Shown piece after piece: positions 7,302-14,421 of a DNA stretch of 30,167 nucleotides. Position numbers and translations under genes: made by a program. Each line of letters begins with the position of its first letter. Positions within the stretch are counted from its first letter, which is position 1. Below the pieces are notes generated by a model, which was given only the letters and a program-made list of their open reading frames with translations, was not told the origin of the DNA and searched no databases. Where the stretch lies: assembly GCA_050735975.1 (NCBI GenBank), contig JBOHVS010000345.1, forward strand, positions 1-30,167, given 5' to 3'. Origin of the DNA: DATMBL01 sp050735975 (lineage in GTDB: Bacteria > Desulfobacterota > Binatia > UBA9968).

Positions 7302-8300
7302 ATGATGATGGCTGCGATTACCCGAATACCGGTTTTTACGACGGATGACGCGATTGCCCGTTTGCGGCAGTCCGCGCACTCCAAGGGCGGGAACTTTTAT
7401 GCGATGTACTCCAGCGTCCTCGGCGGTATCGTCACCGACCCCGCGCTAATGGTTTTACCCCTTGACGACCATATGGTCCATCGCGGGCATTCCGTCTTCG
7501 ACACTGCGACGTTAACGCATGGCATGTTGTACCAGCTTGAGCCGCATCTCGACCGGTTGGTAAAGTCTGCCGGCGCGGCGCGCATCGCCCTTCCTTTCCC
7601 AAGGCAAGAATTGCGGCAGATTATCCTGGAAACCGCCGCCGCAAGCCGGCAACGCGATGGTTCGGTCCGCTATTGGTTGTCGGCGGGGCCGGGTGGGTTC
7701 GGCTTGGGACCCGCCGAATGTGTCGCCAGCAGCTTCTACGCAATCGTTTTCAAGCAGGAAGCCTATCCGGAGAGTTACTACACCCGCGGAGTGAAAATCA
7801 TCACAAGCGCGGTGCCTATCAAACCGCCTTTATTCGCCAGGACGAAATCGACCAACTACTTGCCCAACGTATTGGTGGTTCTCGAAGCCAAAGATCATGG
7901 CGCCGACAACGGTGTCTTTATCGATGGGCGCGGCATGGTCGCTGAAAGTTCCAACATGAACGTCGCTTTCGTAACCAGAGAGTGCCTCTTTCGCCATCCG
8001 CCGTTCGATGCGATTCTTTCCGGCATCACGATTCGGCGTGTGCTCGAATTCGCCGAGCGGCTCGTGGAGTCGGGCGATTTGAAGGAAATCCGGATTGCCG
8101 ACGTGCCGGTAAACGAAGGGCGGGAAGCGGCGGAGATGATGCTGATCGGCAGCTCCATCAAAGTAGCACCGGTTGTCCAGTGGGACGGAAAGCCCATCGG
8201 CGACGGCAAGCCGGGGCCCATCGCGAAGAAGCTCCTGGAGCTCTGGCACGAAGACACCCGCTCCGCGTCGGACCAGTTAGTCCCGGTACCATACACCTAA
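7302..8300 (+). CDS. Class IV PLP-dependent aminotransferase / lyase (DAAT / ADC lyase / BCAT fold)
   Basis: The fold-type IV PLP enzyme has 332 residues. The Schiff-base lysine is Lys182 in ARTKSTNYLPNV. Glu215 lies in AESSNMNVAFV, the position that contacts the pyridine nitrogen in this family. Other motifs are HMVHRGHSVFDTATL (58-72), RYWLSAGPGG (123-132) and MMLIGSSIKVAPVVQWD near the C-terminus. Possible reactions are D-amino-acid transamination, branched-chain transamination, or release of p-aminobenzoate from aminodeoxychorismate. From memory, the long shared motifs look closer to the plant D-amino-acid transaminase/ADC-lyase-like proteins than to E. coli IlvE or PabC, so ADC lyase is a fair hypothesis. 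Three ATGs (7302, 7305, 7308) are possible starts. It ends convergently with metH. Confidence 0.9.
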   Translation: MMMAAITRIPVFTTDDAIARLRQSAHSKGGNFYAMYSSVLGGIVTDPALMVLPLDDHMVHRGHSVFDTATLTHGMLYQLEPHLDRLVKSAGAARIALPFPRQELRQIILETAAASRQRDGSVRYWLSAGPGGFGLGPAECVASSFYAIVFKQEAYPESYYTRGVKIITSAVPIKPPLFARTKSTNYLPNVLVVLEAKDHGADNGVFIDGRGMVAESSNMNVAFVTRECLFRHPPFDAILSGITIRRVLEFAERLVESGDLKEIRIADVPVNEGREAAEMMLIGSSIKVAPVVQWDGKPIGDGKPGPIAKKLLELWHEDTRSASDQLVPVPYT

Positions 8301-8309
8301 TTTGAAATG

Positions 8310-8385
8310 GGAGCATTGGAGTATTGGAGTTATGGGTTTAGATGCAACAGTCGATTACTCCATCGTTCCAGTACTCTAGTTCTCC
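8310..8385. repeat. Octamer-unit inverted array between convergent genes
   Basis: Left units GGAGCATT, GGAGTATT, GGAGTTAT (8310-8333) face right units ATTACTCC, ATCGTTCC, AGTACTCT, AGTTCTCC (8354-8385). Each repeats every 8 bp, and one arm is roughly the reverse complement of the other. The array begins 10 nt after the aminotransferase stop and touches the left arm of repeat element copy A. It may end transcripts from both sides. Confidence 0.68.
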
Positions 8386-8509
8386 AGGCTGCTCAAAAGG
8401 CCTCAAAGGCGAGGCGTGCGAGAATCGACGAGCGGAGGCGTACTTAGCGAGTACGTTGCAGCGACGCGATTGAGCGCAACGAAGCATATGAGGTCTTTTC
8501 AGCAGACTG
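8385..8509. repeat. Inverted-repeat element, copy A (125 bp, the cleanest copy)
   Basis: The terminal arms are CAGGCTGCTCAAAAGG at the left and CTTTTCAGCAGACTG at the right, and pair over about 21 bp with few mismatches. Inside is a nested hairpin: AATCG (8423-8427) pairs with CGATT (8467-8471), enclosing CGTACT (8439-8444), loop TAGCG, and AGTACG (8450-8455). The right end is 3 nt from the metH stop codon (8513-8515). A conserved C/C opposition (G/G in the minus-strand transcript) sits in the terminal stem. It has no coding capacity and no transposase. It would be a structured 3' UTR of metH. Confidence 0.82.
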
Positions 8510-8512
8510 ATT

Positions 8513-11500
8513 TTACTTCCGGGCGGGATCATACGCTAAAACCGGCGACAGCCAGCGCTCCACTTCAGCAACGGTCATCCGCTTGCGGCGGGCGTAGCAT
8601 TCCACTTGATCTTTTCCGATCGCGCTCACGGCAAAGTAGTGGGCGTCTTTGTGCGCAAAATAGAGGCCGCAAATGGAGGCTGCCGGAAACATCGCGAAGT
8701 TTTCGGTCAAGCTTATGCCCGTCGCTTCGTGCGCGCCGAGCAGATCGAAAATGCCGGGCTTTTCGGTGTGATCCGGACAGGCCGGATATCCCGGTGCCGG
8801 CCGGATGCCACGGTACTTTTCGGCAATGAGGTCTTCTTTCGTGAGTCTCTCGTCTTTGCCATACCCCCACTCGACGCGCGCGCGTTTGTGAAGATACTCC
8901 GCGAAGGCTTCCGCTAGACGATCCGCCAGGGCTTTGACCATGATCGCGTTGTACTGATCGTTGTCCTTTTCGAATTTCTCGGCCAACTCCTGGGTGCCGT
9001 GACCGGCAGTCACGGCGAACGCCCCGATATAATCGACCAGCCCGTTCTCTCGAGGCGCGACAAAATCAGCCAGCGCCAGTTGCGGCTTACCTCTGCTTTC
9101 CTTCTGCTGCCGCAACGTATGAAAGCGAGTGAGCTCACTGCCTCGGGAGCTATCGCCATAAACGACGATGTCATCGCCGTCGCTGTTCGCCGGATAGAAA
9201 CCGTAGACAGCCTGGGCTTTGAGCAATTCGTCATCGACGATCCCGCGCAACAGCTCTTGTGCATTGGCAAACAACTCCCGCGCGGCCGGCCCGCGAGCAG
9301 GATCGTTCAGCAGATCCGGATAACGTCCCCGAATTTCCCAGGTATGAAAGAAGGGAGACCAATCGATGTAAGGAACCAGTTCCGCGAGTGGAAAACCAGA
9401 CAACACTCTGGGCCCGGTGAATTCAGGAAGGCTGATGCGGTCTTCGTCCCATTCGGTGTGGAACTTTCGCCGGCGCGCTTCTTCATAAGCGACCAATTCG
9501 GCGGTCATGCGGCTCGCAAACTGCTCGCGAATCTCGACCTGTTCCTTGCGATTCTGTTCGTCCAGCGCCTTGCGCGCCTCGGCTTTGGTCAGAGCTCCCA
9601 CGGCCGGCACCGCCCGTGAAGCATCGACGACGTGAATGGTTTCATGGCCATAAGCCGGAGCGATCTTCACCGCCGTGTGCCGCTTGCTCGTCGTGGCGCC
9701 GCCGATCAGCAGCGGTACGCTCAGCCCCCGACGCTCCATCTCGCCGGCGACGTGCACCATCTCGTCGAGCGACGGCGTGATCAAGCCGCTAAGACCGATG
9801 ATATCGGCGTTCTCATGAATTGCCGTTTCGATGATTTTATCCGCCGGCACCATCACCCCGAGATCGATCACTTCGTAGTTGTTGCAGCCCAGCACGACTC
9901 CGACGATGTTCTTGCCGATGTCATGGACGTCGCCTTTGACGGTGGCGAAAACCAGTTTGGCGCGCCGCTTTGTCTGTTGCGCCGCTTGTTTCTCGGCTTC
10001 CATCAGCGGCGTCAGATAAGCCACGGCTTTCTTCATAACGCGGGCGCTCTTCACCACCTGGGGCAGAAACATTTTTCCCTCGCCGAAGAGATCCCCGACG
10101 ATATTCATTCCGTCCATCAGAGGACCTTCAATAATCCTCAAAGGCCGGTCATAGTTCTTGAGCGCTTCCTCCAGGTCTTGCTCGATGTAATCGACGATCC
10201 CCTTGATCAGCGCATGCGACAGTCTCTGCTCGACGGTTTCCTTCCGCCAGTCTTCGTCTTGCTGAGCGCCCTTCACCGCGCCTTTGACTTGCTCGGCAAA
10301 CTCGACGAGCCGTTCGGTGGCGTCGGCACGTCGGTTGAATAGAACGTCTTCCACCCGTTCGAGCAGGTCCTTGGGTATCTCTTCGTACACGGCGAGCTGG
10401 CCGGCGTTGACGATTCCCATGTCCATGCCGGCCTTGATCGCATGATAGAGAAAAGCCGCGTGCATCGCCTCCCGCATAGAGTCGTTGCCGCGGAAAGAAA
10501 AGGAGACGTTGCTGACGCCGCCCGAGACGTGGCAGCGCGGGAACAATTCCTTGATCTTTCTCGTTGCCTCGATGAAATTGATGGCATAGTCGTTGTGCTC
10601 CTCGATCCCGGTCGCGACCGTCAGGATATTGGGATCGAAGATGACATCGGCTTCGTCGAAGCCGATGTCATCGGTAAGGATTCTGTGCGCCCGTCCGGCG
10701 ATCCTTACCTTGTGTTCGATGGTCGTCGCTTGTTTTTCTTCGTCGAACGCCATGACCACCACAGCCGCTCCGTAGTGCTTGATCAAGCGCGCGCGCCGCT
10801 TGAACTCCTCTTCGCCCTCTTTAAGCGAAATCGAGTTCACCACGCCTTTGCCCTGGAGACATTGAAGCCCTGCTTCGATGACGGCAAAGTTGGAGCTATC
10901 GACCATGATCGGAAGCTTGGCGATATCCGGCTCGGAGGCCAGATAGTTGAGAAACTCGGTCATCGCCTTGGCGGAGTCGAGCATGCCCTCGTCCATGTTC
11001 ACGTCGATAATATTGGCGCCACCCTCGACCTGCTCTCGCGCAACGGCCAAAGCCTCTTCATATTTCTCTTCGCGAACGAGCCTGGCGAACTTACGCGAGC
11101 CGGCGACGTTCGTCCGCTCGCCGACCATGATAAAATTCGATTCTGGCCTGATCGTAAGACTCTCGAGTCCGCTCAGGTGTGTGTAGCCGTTAACGTGTCC
11201 CGGAACGCGCGGAGAAATCCCGCGAACTGCTTCAGCGGTAGCGACGATGTGCTCGGGGGTCGTGCCGCAGCAGCCGCCGATTAGATTCATCCAACCCGTT
11301 TTCGCCCAGCTATGCATCGCCTTCGCAAAGTCCTCTGGCCCCAGATCGTAGCCACCGAATTCGTTGGGCAAGCCGGCGTTAGGATATGCGAAAGTCGGGA
11401 CAGAACTGCCGCGCGCAAGCTCTTCCATGAACGGCGCCATAAGATCGGGTCCGAAAGCGCAATTGATGCCGACCGCGGTCAGATTCACGTGCGCAACGGA

Positions 11501-12199
11501 CGCGAGGAATGCATCCAGAGTTTGCCCGGACAGAGTCCGGCCGCTCCGATCGGTGATGGTGACGGAAGCAAAGACCGGCACTCTGAGGGTCCGTGCTTCG
11601 AAGAGCTTTTCTATCGCAAACAAGCAGGCTTTGAGATTCAACGTGTCGAACGTCGTTTCCGGCAGTAACAGATCCACCCCGCCGTCCAATAGACCGCGCG
11701 CCTGTTCGTAGTAAGCCTCTACAAGCCGGGCAAACGTCACGGCGCGGTAGCCCGGATTGTTTACGTCGGGGGAAAGCGATGCCGTCCGATTCGTCGGACC
11801 GATCGCACCCGCCACGAATCTCGCAGCGCCCGCCGATGGAGCACGGAAATCATCGACTTCTCGACGCGCCAGCCGAGCAGCCGCCAAGTTGATCGAATAG
11901 GCTTCGTTCTCTAACGCGTAGTCGGCGAGAGATACGGCGTTCGAATTAAACGTATTCGTCTCGATGATGTCCGCCCCGGCCGCCAAATACGCCCGATGAA
12001 TCTGTGCGATGGCGTCAGGCTGCGTAACGGACAGCAGATCATTGCAGCCTTTCAAAGGTCGCGGGTGATCGGCGAATTGTCGGCCGCGAAAATCCTTTTC
12101 ATCCAGCTTGAGACGCTGGATCATCGTCCCCATCGCGCCATCGAAAAGGAGAATTCTCTGCGCTAAGAGTTGACGTAGCTGGCTCTCGGTGTCACTCAT
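8513..12199 (-). CDS. metH: Cobalamin-dependent methionine synthase (MetH), full length
   Basis: MetH methylates homocysteine from 5-methyltetrahydrofolate through methylcobalamin, in the cytoplasm. It has 1228 residues, against 1227 in E. coli, and is collinear. The homocysteine domain (about 1-330) has zinc ligands Cys247, Cys310 and Cys311, the same numbers as in E. coli. The pterin-binding domain starts at about 355 with FIMVGERTNVAGS. The cap and B12-binding domain carries GDVHDIGKN, with lower-ligand His759, again the E. coli number. The C-terminal AdoMet reactivation domain has RPAPGYPACPDHTEK and ends near EVERWLSPVLAYD. Start is ATG at 12199. It lies 105 nt downstream of a SahR-like regulator on the same strand. 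I see no cobalamin riboswitch in that gap. Repeat copy A follows the stop almost directly. Confidence 0.98.
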   Translation of the reverse strand: MSDTESQLRQLLAQRILLFDGAMGTMIQRLKLDEKDFRGRQFADHPRPLKGCNDLLSVTQPDAIAQIHRAYLAAGADIIETNTFNSNAVSLADYALENEAYSINLAAARLARREVDDFRAPSAGAARFVAGAIGPTNRTASLSPDVNNPGYRAVTFARLVEAYYEQARGLLDGGVDLLLPETTFDTLNLKACLFAIEKLFEARTLRVPVFASVTITDRSGRTLSGQTLDAFLASVAHVNLTAVGINCAFGPDLMAPFMEELARGSSVPTFAYPNAGLPNEFGGYDLGPEDFAKAMHSWAKTGWMNLIGGCCGTTPEHIVATAEAVRGISPRVPGHVNGYTHLSGLESLTIRPESNFIMVGERTNVAGSRKFARLVREEKYEEALAVAREQVEGGANIIDVNMDEGMLDSAKAMTEFLNYLASEPDIAKLPIMVDSSNFAVIEAGLQCLQGKGVVNSISLKEGEEEFKRRARLIKHYGAAVVVMAFDEEKQATTIEHKVRIAGRAHRILTDDIGFDEADVIFDPNILTVATGIEEHNDYAINFIEATRKIKELFPRCHVSGGVSNVSFSFRGNDSMREAMHAAFLYHAIKAGMDMGIVNAGQLAVYEEIPKDLLERVEDVLFNRRADATERLVEFAEQVKGAVKGAQQDEDWRKETVEQRLSHALIKGIVDYIEQDLEEALKNYDRPLRIIEGPLMDGMNIVGDLFGEGKMFLPQVVKSARVMKKAVAYLTPLMEAEKQAAQQTKRRAKLVFATVKGDVHDIGKNIVGVVLGCNNYEVIDLGVMVPADKIIETAIHENADIIGLSGLITPSLDEMVHVAGEMERRGLSVPLLIGGATTSKRHTAVKIAPAYGHETIHVVDASRAVPAVGALTKAEARKALDEQNRKEQVEIREQFASRMTAELVAYEEARRRKFHTEWDEDRISLPEFTGPRVLSGFPLAELVPYIDWSPFFHTWEIRGRYPDLLNDPARGPAARELFANAQELLRGIVDDELLKAQAVYGFYPANSDGDDIVVYGDSSRGSELTRFHTLRQQKESRGKPQLALADFVAPRENGLVDYIGAFAVTAGHGTQELAEKFEKDNDQYNAIMVKALADRLAEAFAEYLHKRARVEWGYGKDERLTKEDLIAEKYRGIRPAPGYPACPDHTEKPGIFDLLGAHEATGISLTENFAMFPAASICGLYFAHKDAHYFAVSAIGKDQVECYARRKRMTVAEVERWLSPVLAYDPARK

Positions 12200-12239
12200 C
12201 TTCTCGCTCTTGTGGATGGGCCGCTTCTCACATTCGATG

Positions 12240-12254
12240 CTAGCGTGACGCTAG
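12240..12254. repeat. Short palindrome upstream of metH
   Basis: CTAGCG (12240-12245), TGA, CGCTAG (12249-12254) is a perfect 6-bp inverted repeat with a 3-bp loop, 41 nt upstream of the metH start. It may be a regulatory hairpin or one arm-end of the neighbouring hexamer array. Confidence 0.35.
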
Positions 12255-12294
12255 GGTTAGCCACTGCCCTCGCCGGGTCTTCAATCCAAGCCCG

Positions 12295-12348
12295 AATCTT
12301 AACCTACGCCTTAGCCTTAAGCGTAGCCTTTCCCTTAACCTTAACCTG
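12295..12348. repeat. Hexamer array fused into the 3' end of the ArsR-methyltransferase gene
   Basis: Nine consecutive 6-bp units read on the plus strand: AATCTT, AACCTA, CGCCTT, AGCCTT, AAGCGT, AGCCTT, TCCCTT, AACCTT, AACCTG. On the coding strand this is an AAGGYT-type array. It covers the stop codon (12304-12306) and the last 14 codons of the upstream gene, encoding the lysine-rich tail VKVKGKATLKAKA. Unit length and sequence resemble the array at 5415-5475. Confidence 0.72.
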
Positions 12349-13308
12349 GTCCTCATAAGGTACAACAGCGCAGGCCACGAAGATCTCCACTGGCCGGTTG
12401 CCGTTGCGGGCCAATTTTTCTCCCGCAAACGTGCCGGTGAGTTCATAGTCGATTTCAGCCACTCCCGCGTTGCGAAACCAGCCCTCGACCGCATTTCTCT
12501 CGAAACCCAACCAGCGGTGAGCCATTTGCTCGCGCATCCACTCCTGCTTGTGCCCGACGAGATCCAATAGAATCACGTGCCCGCCGGCCCGGGTGATGCG
12601 GCAGAGCTCCGCCACGGCCGGCTCCGGGTCGGACAGAAAATGCAGCACCATGACACAGAAAGCGGCATCTACCTCGCGCGACTCCAACGGCAACTCAGAA
12701 GCGTCGCCGGCTCGAAACTCGACATTCTGAACCTGCTTCTCGTCAGCGATCGCCTTCGCCCGTCGCAACATCTCTTGAGACAGATCCACGCCGATGACGT
12801 TGCGCGCAAAACGCGCAAGCTCGAATGTCAGACTGCCGGTGCCGCATCCGACATCGGCCAGGATCCAATTGTTGGGCAGCAATTTCTCGATGGCGATGGA
12901 AGCCACTCTGTCATCGAAGTAACTCTTGCGAATCCGCTCCCAATCTCCGGCCACCGCTTCGAAGTAGTTACGCGAGCGCTGAAAGCGCCGGCGGCGGCAC
13001 TCCTGAAGCCTGGCTGTATCTTTTTTGATCTCAGGCAACTCCTTGAATCGAGGCTGGAGCGACCTGAATAGTTCCCGCGCTGGGTCAGGCATGTCCTGGC
13101 GCAGCGAAAAGTAGACGTTGGTCCCTTCCCGACGATCGCGTACGAAACCGGCGTCGCGCAGGATCGCGAGATTCCGCGACACGGAAGACTGAACGGAATC
13201 AACCACTTCCTGAACCTCGCCGACCGTCAGCTCCTCTTCTGAGACCGCGGCCAGGACGCGCAGTCGCATAGGATCAGCCAGGGCCTTAAGCGTTCGCACA
13301 AACTCCAT
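12304..13308 (-). CDS. ArsR-family HTH / SAM-dependent methyltransferase fusion regulator (SahR-like)
   Basis: The product has about 334 residues. An N-terminal ArsR winged helix (about 8-70) has LADPMRLRVLAAV and SSVSRNLAILRDAGFV. A class I methyltransferase domain follows, with motif I ADVGCGTGS at about 152-160 and GVDLSQEMLRRA at 174-185. This architecture and the metH gene 105 nt downstream match SahR, known in Proteobacteria as an S-adenosylhomocysteine-responsive repressor of methionine-cycle genes. The name is an inference, and a generic ArsR-methyltransferase is the alternative. ATG at 13308 follows a possible TTG start at 13311, which is better spaced (7 nt) from GAGG. The C-terminal KVKGKATLKAKA is encoded by a hexamer repeat and is probably not ancestral. 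The promoter carries a matching dyad. Confidence 0.88.
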   Translation of the reverse strand: MEFVRTLKALADPMRLRVLAAVSEEELTVGEVQEVVDSVQSSVSRNLAILRDAGFVRDRREGTNVYFSLRQDMPDPARELFRSLQPRFKELPEIKKDTARLQECRRRRFQRSRNYFEAVAGDWERIRKSYFDDRVASIAIEKLLPNNWILADVGCGTGSLTFELARFARNVIGVDLSQEMLRRAKAIADEKQVQNVEFRAGDASELPLESREVDAAFCVMVLHFLSDPEPAVAELCRITRAGGHVILLDLVGHKQEWMREQMAHRWLGFERNAVEGWFRNAGVAEIDYELTGTFAGEKLARNGNRPVEIFVACAVVPYEDQVKVKGKATLKAKA

Positions 13309-13331
13309 CAATCGACGCCCTCGATCATCAC

Positions 13332-13360
13332 AATATATAGATGTTACGATATATGATCAA
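13332..13360 (-). promoter_or_regulatory. Promoter with internal ArsR/SahR-like dyad for the regulator-metH unit
   Basis: On the minus strand TTGATC (13360-13355), a 17-bp spacer and TATATT (13337-13332) form a good sigma-70 promoter. The predicted start lies close to the coding start. The 22-bp dyad at 13333-13354 (ATATATAG, six bases, CGATATAT) matches at 7 of 8 paired positions and fills the spacer and -10. A repressor bound there would block polymerase, so autoregulation by the ArsR-type product is likely. Confidence 0.66.
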
Positions 13361-13533
13361 GGGCCCGCACGTTCGAAGGGGCGATAACTGAGCCGGGATT
13401 GTTACGGGCGTTCCGAAACGATGCTCGGCTTCCTTTGGCTGAGCCAGCATACGAAATGCGGATGAAACGGACGGATAGCGGGTGGCCAAAGACCGCCCGC
13501 AAGTATGCCCTGTTCACCGGCAAGCATGAACGC

Positions 13534-14298
13534 TTAAATCGCCCTGGCCAAAGTCACAACGTAGACTGCTTTAGCGCCGGCTCGCTTGAGCGCGCGGCAG
13601 CATTCGTTCACTGTCGCGCCTGAGGTATAGACATCGTCGATCAGTAGTATTCTCCTCCCGTTTATCGCCTCTTTGCTCGCGACCGAGAAAGCGCCGCGAA
13701 CGTTCCGCTTTCTATCGTCTTCCGACAGCTCGGTCTGCGGGGCTGTCTCTTTTTCTCGACAAAGGGCATACCGGTTGAGCGGGATGCCGTACGCGCGGCT
13801 TACTTCCCGCGCCAGCAAAACAGATTGGTTGAATCCCCTCCAGCGCAGCCGCTTGGGATGCAGCGGCACCGGGAGAATCAAATCGACTTCGCAGCCGGTC
13901 AAAAATTCTTCGCAGCCCGCCGCCATGAGCCGTCCCAGCGGTTTGCCCAACGAAACCTTTCGGCCGTATTTGAACTTCTGCACAACGCGGCGCAGCGGAT
14001 GCTCTGCGAGCTGGTCTCTCGGGTAACAGGCCCACGCGCGCGCCGCCACGAAGCGAGACGGCCGCGACAAACAGCCGCCGCAGAGGTGATCCTCGCCTCC
14101 GGCGTCAAAAAACGGCCGGCCGCAGACCGTGCACAGAGGATGAGAAATAATTTGAATTTGCGGCCGGCACGAGGAGCAGAAGTATTCGAAGTCCGGTCCG
14201 TGGATACGGCCGCCGCATGCGCGGCAGCGCGGCGGGTAAAGCCAGTCAACCAGCCATTCCAGCCGATCCGTCGCCCCTCGTTGTTGCGCCGGTCGCAT
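13534..14298 (-). CDS. comF: ComF family amidophosphoribosyltransferase-like protein
   Basis: This is a ComF-type protein of about 254 residues. An N-terminal double zinc-ribbon holds CRACGG, CSSC, CTVCG and CGGC pairs (about 25-80). A phosphoribosyltransferase domain carries LPVPLHPKRLRWRGFNQ and the PRPP loop ILLIDDVYTSGATV near the C-terminus. ComF homologues are needed for DNA uptake in competent bacteria, but the family is also found in many species not known to be competent. I prefer ATG at 14298; the open frame reaches a TTG at 14316. It is the last gene of the long minus-strand cluster, 105 nt after gpmI. No other competence gene is in the window. Confidence 0.92.
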   Translation of the reverse strand: MRPAQQRGATDRLEWLVDWLYPPRCRACGGRIHGPDFEYFCSSCRPQIQIISHPLCTVCGRPFFDAGGEDHLCGGCLSRPSRFVAARAWACYPRDQLAEHPLRRVVQKFKYGRKVSLGKPLGRLMAAGCEEFLTGCEVDLILPVPLHPKRLRWRGFNQSVLLAREVSRAYGIPLNRYALCREKETAPQTELSEDDRKRNVRGAFSVASKEAINGRRILLIDDVYTSGATVNECCRALKRAGAKAVYVVTLARAI

Positions 14299-14421
14299 AG
14301 CTGCCGACTCTAGCAAAAAGCGAGGCTCGGTGCGATTGGGCGAAGAGGCAGAGGGCGTATTGCGCCGGGCTTGAGGAGCGGCCGGGGATTTCCCCAGGCG
14401 AAACAGTAGGAATAATACGGA

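Noticed and set aside
12200..12303. Cobalamin riboswitch upstream of metH
   Set aside because: The 104-nt gap is too short and lacks the B12-box; only a palindrome and part of a hexamer array are seen.
12240..12494. Arg/Leu-rich 84-codon minus frame (RLRLRERLRLRLRRR-like)
   Set aside because: It is the hexamer array plus the regulator gene read in the wrong frame.
13413..13455. ATGCTCGGCT...GAGCCAGCAT hairpin as a terminator after comF
   Set aside because: The stem is imperfect and has no T-tract on either side.
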